A stretch of DNA of 64,000 bases from 2-12-FULL-35-23 sp965196985 (GTDB lineage: Bacteria; Pseudomonadota; Gammaproteobacteria; UBA12402), in contig CBDALO010000131.1 in the NCBI GenBank assembly GCA_965196985.1, positions 143,227-207,226 on the forward strand, given 5' to 3'. Below are positions 54,078 to 63,469 of the stretch, piece by piece (within the stretch, counting starts at the first letter, position 1; every line of letters begins with the position of its first letter). A model generated the notes under the pieces. That model was not told where the DNA came from and ran no database searches. It worked only from the letters and a program-made list of their open reading frames with translations. Both the position numbers and the translations under genes were made by a program.

Positions 54078-55542
54078 GAACTACCCAAAATTGTTATCTC
54101 CCTACCTGAACTGAATTCGATAATTCTTTTTGTTCTTCTTGAGAAACACTATTTTCTTTAAAAAATTGCTCTACTAAGTGATACGTTAGAAGTTTTCTAA
54201 TACCCTTCGCAATAAAGTGTCGTGTCACCTTGCCCTTACCATCTCCTAATTTAGCTAGCATAATTGCGTAATCGTCATAAGCTTTTTCCTTACCTATCTC
54301 ATACAAATATGAGGCCACATAAAAACATACAGCCAGTAGATTTTGTATCCCTTTAAAATTTTTTATCTGCATATTTTCCCAGCCTAGTCCTTCCTTGAGA
54401 AATTTAAAAACATATTCAATTTTCGCACGAGATAGATAGGCTATGTATACCTCATACGCCTCATCAAAAGTCGTTACTTTTTTATTAGTTAATAGCAGCA
54501 TGTCATTCTTAAAAATTCTCCTACCATCTCTGCCTGTAATTTGGATTTTAATTGCATTGATGTTCTCAAACTCTCCAAAATAAATAGTTATTTTTCCGTC
54601 TTGTACGCAATTCTTTCCAACTGTTAACTTTTGGAATTGCTTTTCGCCTTGAGCATCAAAATCAGCGTTAATCAGCTTAAGCTTTTTACCATCATCACCT
54701 CTACCTTCTATTGTTCTTGTTATTTTTGAGCGAATAATAAAGTCTTGATCTAGGTTTGTATCAATTAGTGAGAGATAGTCATTATCATCAAACTCTCTAT
54801 CTAGAATATGGGTAATGGTTGCATCTTCATTCTTTGATTTTAGGCAGATTCCTATTTTTTCTATTTCACGAATAGACAGCAGCTTTTTATTAAAGTAATC
54901 ACCAGATTCATAAAGACTCTTGGCCTCTTTATCTCCCTCAAATGGCTTTCCAGCCTCTATTTTCTTAATATGCTCAGCTTTTAAAAACTTAGGGTCTTTA
55001 TTGCTGTAGCTTACATGCGATAGTAGATGCACAGCCTTATCACCAGGTACTAATGCAACTGCGTTATGCGTGCTGTAACCATTGATAATATCCCCGTCCA
55101 GACTCCTTACTTTACCTAGATTTTCAGTTTGCTTGCTATGTGGCTTTCTAATATCAGAAGGATCATGAAGAACATCAATTTTACTGGCGTGTGAAAGTTT
55201 TTCACAGCTCTGTTCTAGCAATACATCATTTGTTTTTATTGGATCTAAATCGGTGCTTTTATTTTCACCGGTAAGTGTACGAATCATCTTTTTATACTCA
55301 TTGTTATCTTTTGATGAACTGAACAACTTACAACTACCTTCAGTTAATAGCTTTCCTACAATCGTCGATAGATTTTTTTAAAACAACTTTCCCAGTTAAT
55401 TTTGAAAAAAGAGGGGCAGCGTAATCGGCGAAGTTTAACATTTATACTCATCTCGTTAGTCTTGTTAAAAAGACAAAGCATAGTCATTTTTACACAATAT
55501 TTCAGCATTATTTTGCTGATTTAAATTTTGGGTAGTTTTCAG
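54074..55542 (-). mobile_element. IS4 family element inside IS256 copy 3
   Basis: 1469 bp with terminal repeats ctgagaactacccaaaatt and ctgaaaactacccaaaattt. A 7-bp target duplication gatactt lies at 54067-54073 and 55543-55549. Confidence 0.93.
54094..55441 (-). pseudogene. IS4 family transposase with a frameshift near its 5' end
   Basis: The main frame (54094-55326 as an ORF of 410 residues) has HILDREFDD with the second D and YLSRAKIEYVFKFLK, a perfect Y-(2)-R-(3)-E-(6)-K signature of IS4. The likely true start is ATG 55441 (MLNFADYAAPLFSKLTGKVVLKK), in another frame. The frames meet at a run of seven A (T on the plus strand, 55373-55379): deleting one base joins them into a protein of about 447 residues. 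So it carries a one-base insertion in the homopolymer, unless slippage restores the frame. Confidence 0.8.
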
Positions 55543-55827
55543 GATACTTAAGTTGAAGTGAATAATAAGGCTTCATAGGGTTTTAGGATAGATCATTCTT
55601 GTTCTTATTAACGAGATATAATTGCTATTACCTAAAAGTTAATAATTTATTTTGAGAGGAGAAAAATTTGAGGTATAAATAATTTTTTAGATTGATTAGC
55701 ATAATTAATTTAAGATATTATGCGATGAGACAGGTACAATAGAGTGCCATTTAGAATTTTAAAGGTTTTTCTAAGTACTGAAGTTGGTTTTTACAGACAA
55801 AATAACGCTCTATCAAAATTACTTTTT

Positions 55828-56120
55828 ATGTTTGTAAATAATCATAGCTATAAATATCTTATATTTTCTGCTCTTATGATAAGCTTTATCTTAATCGGTG
55901 GATGTAAGGGCAGCAGTGATCACTCTAGCCATAGTAAATCAACTGTAAAATTAGAGCCTAATTTTTCTGATTTTATACCAGATACTCAGAAAAACTTTAA
56001 GCAAACTCTATTTTTGAAAGCGTCGAATAGCAAAGGTTTATTGGCTCAAACACCATCAGAAAAACAGTATACGGTGGCCATCAAACCTAGTAATCCCCTT
56101 GTTAGCTGTTCTCCTAAATC
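55828..56120 (+). pseudogene. Repeat lipoprotein gene, segment 1 (N-terminus)
   Basis: Begins MFVNNHSYKYLIFSALMISFILIGGC: a lipoprotein signal with lipobox IGGC, then KGSSDHSSHSKST. The end of IS256 copy 3 lies only 13 bp upstream, so no native ribosome site or promoter remains; the frame is open back into the IS to 55744. The segment is cut after CSPKS by IS66. Segments 2-4 are at 58865-58943, 60484-61802 and 63241-63468; joined, they give about 640 codons in one frame. Confidence 0.85.
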
Positions 56121-56209
56121 GTGAGCTTGCGGCAAGCATGTGTGCATTAGGTCAGCTAGTTACTTTATCCTAAAGGACCGATAGTAAAACTATTTAGAAA
56201 GGTCCTATT

Positions 56210-56650
56210 ATGTTTGGCAAAACATTTGATAAAAAAGTCGTTACACCCAAGTCAGCAACACCTTCAACACTAGATAATATTGCTCAATCGCTCAAGTCAT
56301 GGCGTTCATCATCAAAAGAGCCATGGGAGATTCCAGAAGACCTTTGGGTGAAAATTATTGCGCTCTATCCTGCTTATACAAAAAAGGACATTACTGAACG
56401 ATTATCAATCAGCTCTAAACGGCTCAACAAAAAAATTAATGAAAAAGAATTATTAGCCAGCAGTACATCAGTTGCCAATTCTGATGATGACCAAGCCGAT
56501 GAATGTTTTGTTGAAGCCACTATTCAGGATTCAGTTGTGCTTTCACAGCAACTGATTAGCATTACAAGAACTGATGGCGTCGTGTTACAACTGCCTAAGC
56601 CGGAGTATGCTGAAACCATTAATCTGATTCTTACTTTTTGCAAGGGGTAG
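56210..56650 (+). CDS. tnpA: IS66 accessory protein TnpA
   Basis: 146 residues. The N-terminal part has EIPEDLWVKIIALYPAYTKKDITERLSISSKRLNKKI, a helix-turn-helix, and the C-terminal part VVLQLPKPEYAETINLILTFCKG, the conserved TnpA ending. ATG 56210 follows aaggtcc. tnpB starts 3 bp after its stop. Confidence 0.84.
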   Translation: MFGKTFDKKVVTPKSATPSTLDNIAQSLKSWRSSSKEPWEIPEDLWVKIIALYPAYTKKDITERLSISSKRLNKKINEKELLASSTSVANSDDDQADECFVEATIQDSVVLSQQLISITRTDGVVLQLPKPEYAETINLILTFCKG

Positions 56651-56653
56651 TGT

Positions 56654-57070
56654 ATGCTGCAATTCACGCCTCAAATGAGGCTATTGTTATCAGTCAGACC
56701 TGCTGATTTTAGAAAGGGTATTGATGCTTTAGTTGCGCTTTGCCAGCAACGGCTGGGTGAGGATCCATTCTCTGGTACGGTCTTTGCTTTTACGAATAGC
56801 CGCCGTACCTCAGTGAAACTTCTAGTTTATGATGGCAATGGATTCTGGCTTTGTCTAAAGCGTTTTTCGCAAGGAAAGTTACAATGGTGGCCAAACTCCC
56901 ACTCAGCCACGTACCATATCGATAGCACGCAGCTAATGATTCTGCTTAACCAAGGTAACCCTATCACTAGTCATCTCGGTGAGCCATGGAGAAGGCTCGC
57001 TAGTCAACCTCCTGTAATAAGTCAAGCGGCCTCTTCATCGACCAAACCTCCTTTATCTTCAATCTGGTAA
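56654..57070 (+). CDS. tnpB: IS66 accessory protein TnpB
   Basis: 138 residues. It has the family blocks VRPADFRKGIDALVALCQQRLGEDPFSGTVFAFTNSRR and VKLLVYDGNGFWLCLKRFSQGKLQWWP. Essential for IS66 movement by unknown action. The last 49 bp overlap the end of tnpC on the other strand; the extra C-terminal tail of about 20 residues may be due to this. Confidence 0.93.
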   Translation: MLQFTPQMRLLLSVRPADFRKGIDALVALCQQRLGEDPFSGTVFAFTNSRRTSVKLLVYDGNGFWLCLKRFSQGKLQWWPNSHSATYHIDSTQLMILLNQGNPITSHLGEPWRRLASQPPVISQAASSSTKPPLSSIW

Positions 57071-58722
57071 TTCCATGGCAACCATAAGGAGGGATCCTTA
57101 AAAACACTTGATTTATTTTCCTGCAAGGCAACTAAGTAATCGAGTGGGTTTTCCCCGCACAATTGAGCTGTAACAATAAGAGATAATAAGATGCTACCGA
57201 TGTTAGCGCCATGCTGAGTTTTATAAAACATTGCAGCTTTTCTAATGCGAATAGGAATCTTTAGTATCGCCTCGACAATGTTGTTATCTAGTGGCGCTCC
57301 TGGTGTCGTTAAGAATCGCCGAAGCTTTTTCCAGTGCTTTAACATATACTTCATCGCCTTACCAAGGTGACTATTTGGTTCTACCACTTTGTTAGATAAT
57401 TGCTTATTGAGCCAACCATGCAGTTTAAGCATCAATGGTTTGCTATGCTTTCGATGATAAAGTAAGCGTTGATGTGGGTCCATTTGCTTTGTTTGCTCAT
57501 CATTTCGATAAACCTCACCCAGGATTTGCATAACGTGCAAACAAGGCTCAGGATAATATTCAAGTAAATCACGAAACTTTCTAAAACCATGAGCTAAGCA
57601 ATTGCAGATGATAGTTTGTAACTCTTTCGGCATGTTGGCTGCTAACGCATCACACATTTGAATCACCTTCTTTTTTTCAGCCACCCTGTTTGCTAATAGT
57701 TGTGATAAGTTTTCGCCGCCGTGATGCTCGCCTGCATAAAATAGAGCAATCTGGTGAGCACCAATAGTCTTGCTTAAAATGGCTGTTGTATACATCCCTT
57801 TTCTTGGTTTATTAAGGTCCGCCTTGTTATCAGATAGTATCGAAAGTATCTTTGCGAATGTGTCATCATGCTGAATAATATCACCGTTCGCGCCATACTG
57901 TTCTAAAACATCAAACACACGATAGCCGATATCAGCCACCTGCTCACAAAGCTCGAACTGTGTACTTGAGGGTAACGGAAAGCCTAGTAACTCTTGGAAC
58001 TTTTCTTGACGGTAAAAAGGCACGCCAATGTAATACTTTTGCAAGCACAGCATTGCTTTAAACTTAGCGTCATACTTTGGTTGCTTCCTAACATCCGTGG
58101 GTAACTGGGCAGTGATAATAAGCCCACACAAGGCGCAGCGAAGCTTTTCCAAATGATACCGTGTTGCCGTGCCTAATGAGTTGCCAGTTATACGAATAAC
58201 TACACCGGCTTTTTTAACCTTATACAGTTTCCCACCACATCCTCCAGGACAGGCATCGCCACATGCATGGTCAGCAACATGGCAATAAACATCAGTGGCA
58301 TTCCGGTAATCCTGATTACCTCGCCTGCCATGACCGGATTTCCCTTTCTTATCTGATTGACTATCACCTTTTTTATTGCCTGATGTATTATCGTCAGAGT
58401 TATTGCCAACACCCTCAATATTACTTTCAGATTCTTGGCCCTTATTCTCCTGATTCTTCTTGGGTGACTGATTACTGTCAGCTCCAAAAATAAGTTCACG
58501 TAATTGTTTAATTGTAATTTTCTGCTGTTGAAGCACCTCGGGCAACCAAAGAGCAAGGTCCAAACAACCACCTGCAAGCTCCTTATCCTCATCACCAAGA
58601 TTGGACTGATTCAAGCGAGCACGAAATTCTGCAATTTCATGCTCTGATTTAGTCGCTATATCCGGTATTTCAGTTGCGGTTGGCATAATTATTTCACGTG
58701 ATGCGTAAGAAACTGTCGTCAC
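57022..58722 (-). CDS. tnpC: IS66 family transposase TnpC
   Basis: 566 residues (or 554 from ATG 58686, MPTATEIPD). N-terminal coiled coil with LRELIFGADSNQSPKK, a zinc-finger-like cysteine cluster (CHVADHACGDACPGGC), the DDE core with IQHDDTFAKI, CNCLAHGFRKFRDLL and APLDNNIVEAILKIPIRIRKAAMFYKTQHGA. In classical IS66 elements tnpC follows tnpB on the same strand; here it is convergent with it. Confidence 0.92.
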   Translation of the reverse strand: MTTVSYASREIIMPTATEIPDIATKSEHEIAEFRARLNQSNLGDEDKELAGGCLDLALWLPEVLQQQKITIKQLRELIFGADSNQSPKKNQENKGQESESNIEGVGNNSDDNTSGNKKGDSQSDKKGKSGHGRRGNQDYRNATDVYCHVADHACGDACPGGCGGKLYKVKKAGVVIRITGNSLGTATRYHLEKLRCALCGLIITAQLPTDVRKQPKYDAKFKAMLCLQKYYIGVPFYRQEKFQELLGFPLPSSTQFELCEQVADIGYRVFDVLEQYGANGDIIQHDDTFAKILSILSDNKADLNKPRKGMYTTAILSKTIGAHQIALFYAGEHHGGENLSQLLANRVAEKKKVIQMCDALAANMPKELQTIICNCLAHGFRKFRDLLEYYPEPCLHVMQILGEVYRNDEQTKQMDPHQRLLYHRKHSKPLMLKLHGWLNKQLSNKVVEPNSHLGKAMKYMLKHWKKLRRFLTTPGAPLDNNIVEAILKIPIRIRKAAMFYKTQHGANIGSILLSLIVTAQLCGENPLDYLVALQENKSSVFKDPSLWLPWNYQIEDKGGLVDEEAA

Positions 58723-58864
58723 AATAAAATAATTTTCTTTTCTAAGTCAATAGGTTAATGAAGATAATGGATAATTATCAAGCCCAATAAAGTACTCGGC
58801 AACGAAAGTTTACCTTATCCAACTTATTGGTTCACACATACTTACCGCAAGCTCACCCTAAATC

Positions 58865-58943
58865 ACAAAGTGCTTATATAGGCCAAGATGTAACTTTTTC
58901 ATGTAAAGCAAAGCATATAAATAATCAATCTGAAAATGATAGC
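58865..58943 (+). pseudogene. Repeat lipoprotein gene, segment 2
   Basis: Reads on from segment 1 as QSAYIGQDVTFSCKAKHINN and continues into segment 3 at LSYYLDD after removal of IS256 copy 4. Segments 1 and 2 add up to exactly 124 codons. The QDVTFSCKA pattern looks like an immunoglobulin-like strand. Confidence 0.82.
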
Positions 58944-60475
58944 GATAGAGCGTTATTTTGTCTGTAAAAACCAACTTCAGTACTTAGAAAAACCTTTAAA
59001 ATTCTAAATGGCACTCTACTGTACCTGTCTCATCGCATAATATCTTAAATTAATTATGCTAATCAATCTAAAAAATTATTTATACCTCAAATTTTTCTCC
59101 TCTCAAAATAAATTATTAACTTTTAGGTAATAGCAATTATATCTCGTTAATAAGAACAAGAATGATCTATCCTAAAACCCTATGAAGCCTTATTATTCAC
59201 TTCAACTTAAGTATCTAGGTGATCCGCTCCACTGGTCATCAATTTCCACTAAAACAGCTGATACGAGCCTTAGGCACGATTCAGTATTAGGGAAAATTCC
59301 AACTGTATGCGTCCTTCTTTTTACCTCTCTGTTTACGCGCTCAGCTATGTTACTGGTTCTTAATCTTTTTTGATGCGGCCTGTCAAAGTTCATCACTACT
59401 AAGCCCTCCGGTATATTCACTTCCAACCAAGAAGAAAGCTCTGGTGCTGTTTGCTGATATTTATCTACCGCCATAGCCAATAGTCTTTCCGACTCATGAA
59501 TGTTTGAGGCATTAAATATAGCTGTAATCTCCTCAGCTACTGGTTCCTTCATTGAGCGCTTTGGTATGTGAGCCTGAGCATTTTGCTGCAAATGAAATTG
59601 GCAGCGTTGCCAAGGAACACTGGGGAACACAGCTCTTCTAGCGGCTTTTAGGCCAGTATGAGCGTCGCTAGTAATCAACTCAATACCATGTATACCTCGC
59701 TCAACCAACTGCTGAAGAAAATCACGCCAATGTACCTCAGCCTCTGATAACGCAACAGAAACACCTAGCACTGTTCTCTTGCCGATTGATTCATCAAAGC
59801 CATAGGCTATCAATACCGCACAGTCTTGTACTGTGCCGCTAGTGCGCACCTTCTCATAACGTGCATCTAGCCAAAGATATTTTATCTTTCCTAACGGCTT
59901 ATTTCGCCATTTCTTTAAATCTTCATCCAACAATTTAGCGCAACGGCTTACCTCTGTGCTTGAAATATCTGTTCCACAGAGTTGCTTTAGCACCTTTTCA
60001 ACTTTGCGCGTGGAAACCCCATGCACATACATTTCAGCGACAGCCAGCTTAAGTGCTCTATCAGAGCGTACACCTCGCTCTAAGACTGATGGATAGAAGG
60101 CTTCATTGGAGTCTCTAACCTGCGGTATCTGTAGCTCAAGCTGACCTTGACCTGTGTTAATTAACCTTGGTTTAAAGCCGTTCGCATATCCGTTTCTATC
60201 GCCAGTTCGCTCATAAGGACTGGCATTTAAATGGCGCTCCCTTTCTATTAACATAGCCTCATTCATCAACCTGGAGACAAGCTTAGGTAAAGCTTCAAAC
60301 CCCTCCATCGCTAAAACATGTATGGCTTCTTCGATTAAGTTCTCATTTTTATAGCAGCTCATTGTCATTCCTCTTTTTTGGTTAAGTTTACCTTAAAAGG
60401 AATTTCTAATCTGACTGAGTCGCCTGCTTATTTTCAGCAAGTCAATGGAATTTACAGAAAGGATGGCGCACTAGC
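58944..60475 (-). mobile_element. IS256 family element, copy 4 (complete)
   Basis: 1532 bp with the same ends as copy 1. An 8-bp target duplication atgatagc lies at 58936-58943 and 60476-60483. Confidence 0.95.
59202..60368 (-). CDS. IS256 family transposase, copy 4
   Basis: 388 residues, differing from copy 1 at one residue (DESIGK for DESTGK). Catalytic motifs intact. Inserted in the repeat lipoprotein gene against its direction. Confidence 0.96.
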   Translation of the reverse strand: MTMSCYKNENLIEEAIHVLAMEGFEALPKLVSRLMNEAMLIERERHLNASPYERTGDRNGYANGFKPRLINTGQGQLELQIPQVRDSNEAFYPSVLERGVRSDRALKLAVAEMYVHGVSTRKVEKVLKQLCGTDISSTEVSRCAKLLDEDLKKWRNKPLGKIKYLWLDARYEKVRTSGTVQDCAVLIAYGFDESIGKRTVLGVSVALSEAEVHWRDFLQQLVERGIHGIELITSDAHTGLKAARRAVFPSVPWQRCQFHLQQNAQAHIPKRSMKEPVAEEITAIFNASNIHESERLLAMAVDKYQQTAPELSSWLEVNIPEGLVVMNFDRPHQKRLRTSNIAERVNREVKRRTHTVGIFPNTESCLRLVSAVLVEIDDQWSGSPRYLS

Positions 60476-60483
60476 ATGATAGC

Positions 60484-61802
60484 CTATCCTATTATTTGGA
60501 TGATACTAAGCAAGGCGAGGTTAGCGTTCCCATTGTTGATTTTTCTCCTCACTTTTTATGGATCAAAAAAATACAAGATAATGTGGAGCTCAGTGATTCT
60601 CCTCAGTTTAATATGGAAGTTGAGAACACAAATCCTTCCTATCCCCTATCCAATATTCAAATTACAAACAACTGTCCAAAAACATTTTCATTTTCTAATA
60701 ACTGTACCACCCTATTAAATCCACTATCTTCATGTCAAATAAATGGGCAATTTAATCCAGAAGAACCTGGGGAGCACTCTTGTGAAATAACCTTTTATAG
60801 TTATGAACTAGGGAAAAAGCATATTTTACTGTTAACTAATGTTACAAAGGTCACAGTTCAAGGTCATGTTAGCCAGGGGCTACCAGAAAATACAGAGAAG
60901 GATACGACTTACCCGGTGGTTTTGACGTTCTCTAATGCCAATACCAAGTTGCCCGCTACGGGTATTAAGGTGATTCGCAATTTTCCAGCTGGGTTTACCG
61001 AAGCTAGTACGGGAACGACCTGCAAAACGGGGATGATGCTGGTAGCGGGGAGCTCTTGTCAAATTAGTGGTACCTATAAAGCCACGAAGACGGGAGCCAT
61101 GGCAATTGGAGCAACGCTAGAGTATAACGAAGGTCAGCCAGTTACGGTAGAGACAACCAGCAATGTCACGGATGTTGATGTGAGAGGCACATTAAGTACA
61201 GTATTGCCTGCGAATACAGAGAAGGATACGACTTACCCGGTGGTTTTGACGTTCTCTAATGCCAATACCAAGTTGCCCGCTACGGGTATTAAGGTGATTC
61301 GCAATTTTCCAGCTGGGTTTACCGAAGCTAGTACGGGAACGACCTGCAAAACGGGGATGATGCTGGTAGCGGGGAGCTCTTGTCAAATTAGTGGTACCTA
61401 TAAAGCCACGAAGACGGGAGCCATGGCAATTGGAGCAACGCTAGAGTATAACGAAGGTCAGCCAGTTACGGTAGAGACAACCAGCAATGTCACGGATGTT
61501 GATGTGAGAGGCACATTAAGTACAGTATTGCCTGCGAATACAGAGAAGGACACGGCTTATCCGGTGGTTTTGACGTTCTCTAATGCTAATACCAAGTTGC
61601 CCGCTACGGGTATTAAGGTGATTCGCAATTTTCCAGCTGGGTTTACCGAAGCTAGTACGGGAACGACCTGCAAAACGGGGATGATGCTGGTAGCGGGGAG
61701 CTCTTGTCAAATTAGTGGTACCTATAAAGCCACGAAGACGGGAGCCATGGCAATTGGAGCAACGCTAGAGTATAACGAAGGTCAGCCAGTTACGGTAGAG
61801 AC
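60484..61802 (+). pseudogene. Repeat lipoprotein gene, segment 3 (repeat domain)
   Basis: Continues from segment 2 as LSYYLDDTKQGEVSVPIVDF, then a divergent repeat (LSNIQITNNCPKTFSFSNNC...SSCQINGQF) and near-identical 108-residue repeats with two cysteines each (GTTCKTGM and SSCQISGTY). Beta-rich Ig- or DUF11-like extracellular domain expected. It is cut after TVET by IS481-like copy C. The product would be a surface-exposed lipoprotein of adhesin type (inference). Confidence 0.85.
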
Positions 61803-63235
61803 AGTCTCTTCCAATGCAAGATGAGCCTGAAATAGCCCCCACTTTCCAATGCAAAGTGGGCCTGAAGTTGTTGCGTGATCGTTCATCCTATATGGATGAA
61901 TATCAATATGAACGACATAGAATTAAACACACTTGCCCAGATTGAGCAATTTCTATCCTCATCAACCCAGCTTACCTTTGAAGCTACATTACGAGCAGAA
62001 TCTTACCTATGGGTTACGAACACATTAAAAAAATTTGCTTATTGCGGTATGTGCAAAAAGGACAAAGGATTGATTCGTGATTACCTGCAACGAATGACTG
62101 GTTACTCACGTTCACAAATTACTAGGCTAATTGCTCAGTATCAAAAGTCAGGAAAAGTTGTTGTTAAGCAACGATCACCTAGAAATAAGTTTAGCTTAAT
62201 CTATACGCATGAGGATACTTGGTTGTTAGCTGAAACGGATCAGGTTCATCAAACGCTTAGCGGGCCTACCACAAAAAAACTTTGCGAGAGAGCCTTTCAT
62301 TTGTTTGGAGATAAGCGTTATGCGCGTCTTGCTTTTATCTCAGTTTCTCATCTTTACAATCTTCGACAAACTGAAACCTACCAGCGCAAACGGCGACACT
62401 TTAATAAAACTAAAGCAACGCAGGTTTCTATTGGTGAAAGGCGAAAACCAACTCCAGAGGGTAGGCCTGGCTTTATACGTATTGATACAGTGCACCAAGG
62501 AGATATGGATAAAATCAAGGGTGTTTATCATATTAATGCTGTTGACGAGGTGACACAGATGGAAGTAGTCTGCGCTGTTGAAAAAATTAGTGAGGCTTAC
62601 TTAATCCCTGTCTTAGAGCAAATAATCGATACCTTTCCATTTAAAGTGTTAGGCCTACATGCTGATAATGGCTCAGAGTACATTAATCAGCATGTAGCTA
62701 AACTATTGCAAAAGTTATTTATTGAACTCACTAAATCGAGGCCAAGGCATAGTAATGACAACGGTTTGGTGGAAAGTAAAAATGGCTCGGTTGTTAGAAA
62801 GCATTTTGGCTACATACATATTCAACAACGTTTTGCCCCGCAAATTAATGAATTCTATAACCAGCATTTTAACGACTATATTAATTTTCACAGACCTTGT
62901 TACTTCCCTGTAACCAGCATTAATAGCAAGGGTAAGCAAACTAAACTTTACCCTTACGAGGCCATTATGACTCCTTACGAAAAGTTCAAATCAATTGAAA
63001 ATGCTGAGCAGTATTTAAAGGAAAATGAAACCTTTGAACGACTAGATAAATTAGCGTATTCTCTGACTGATCATGAATCTGCACAAAAGATGCAGGAAGC
63101 AAAGAAGACGTTATTTGAGAAAATAACAAAAGAGCAAATTGCTGATACTATCAGCACTGAAGACTAACCGATGGACCATCATGGTGACATCTGTTCAGAT
63201 GCTGCTTCAGGCTCATCTTACGATTGGAATATACT
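61803..63235 (+). mobile_element. IS481-like element, copy C (complete)
   Basis: 1433 bp, same ends as copy A. A 5-bp target duplication gagac lies at 61798-61802 and 63236-63240. Confidence 0.93.
61875..63167 (+). CDS. rve-type D,D35E transposase (IS481/IS3 superfamily), copy C
   Basis: 430 residues as open frame, one residue different from copy A (ATLRAES for ATSRAES). All catalytic motifs intact (D204, D264, E300). Start may be ATG 61908 (MNDIELNTL). Confidence 0.87.
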   Translation: MIVHPIWMNINMNDIELNTLAQIEQFLSSSTQLTFEATLRAESYLWVTNTLKKFAYCGMCKKDKGLIRDYLQRMTGYSRSQITRLIAQYQKSGKVVVKQRSPRNKFSLIYTHEDTWLLAETDQVHQTLSGPTTKKLCERAFHLFGDKRYARLAFISVSHLYNLRQTETYQRKRRHFNKTKATQVSIGERRKPTPEGRPGFIRIDTVHQGDMDKIKGVYHINAVDEVTQMEVVCAVEKISEAYLIPVLEQIIDTFPFKVLGLHADNGSEYINQHVAKLLQKLFIELTKSRPRHSNDNGLVESKNGSVVRKHFGYIHIQQRFAPQINEFYNQHFNDYINFHRPCYFPVTSINSKGKQTKLYPYEAIMTPYEKFKSIENAEQYLKENETFERLDKLAYSLTDHESAQKMQEAKKTLFEKITKEQIADTISTED

Positions 63236-63240
63236 GAGAC

Positions 63241-63469
63241 AACCAGCAATGTCACGGATGTTGATGTGAGAGGCACATTAAGTACAGCATTGCCTGCGAA
63301 TACAGAGAAGGACACGGCTTATCCGGTGGTTTTGACGTTCTCTAATGCCAATACCAAGTTGTCCGCTACGGGTATTAAGGTGATTCGCAATTTTCCAGCT
63401 GGGTTTACCGAAGCTAGTACGGGAACGACCTGCAAAACGGGGATGATGCTGGTAGCGGGGAGCTCTTGA
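63241..63469 (+). pseudogene. Repeat lipoprotein gene, segment 4, ended by an IS91-type element
   Basis: Continues the repeat unit after copy C (TTSNVTDVDVRGTLSTALPAN...) and stops in unit 4 after VAGSS; the base that completes the TGA comes from the next element. In units 1-3 the same place continues with CQISGTY. The true 3' end of the gene lies outside the window or is lost. Confidence 0.85.

Larger units (their letters stand above)
52807..55814 (+). mobile_element. IS256 family element, copy 3, interrupted by IS4; flanks do not match
   Basis: Opposite orientation to the other copies. Starts gctagtgcgcc at 52807 and ends ...cgctctatc at 55814. IS4 at 54074-55542 interrupts it. The 8 bases before (cagcattt) and after (aaaattac) are different, unlike the other three copies with perfect duplications, so this copy marks a recombination or deletion junction. 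Confidence 0.92.
56121..58856 (+). mobile_element. IS66 family element with convergent tnpC
   Basis: 2736 bp with terminal repeats gtgagcttgcgg. An 8-bp target duplication cctaaatc lies at 56113-56120 and 58857-58864. Three genes are present: tnpA and tnpB on the plus strand, and tnpC on the minus strand. Confidence 0.92.
60891..63468 (+). repeat. Tandem 324-bp coding repeats in the lipoprotein gene
   Basis: Units start at 60891, 61215, 61539 and 63301 with exact 324-bp periodicity. Unit 3 is split (61539-61802 plus 63241-63300 = 264 + 60 bp) by IS481-like copy C, and unit 4 is truncated at 63468 by the IS91-type element. Units differ by only a few bases, so the array expanded recently and can change length by recombination. 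Confidence 0.92.

Noticed and set aside
58944..60475. Inversion between IS256 copies 3 and 4 as the cause of the mismatched flanks of copy 3
   Set aside because: Copy 4 has a perfect 8-bp duplication on both sides, so it did not exchange flanks with copy 3; another partner must be involved.
60891..63468. CRISPR-like array
   Set aside because: Repeats are 324 bp, contiguous and coding, without spacers; no cas genes are present.
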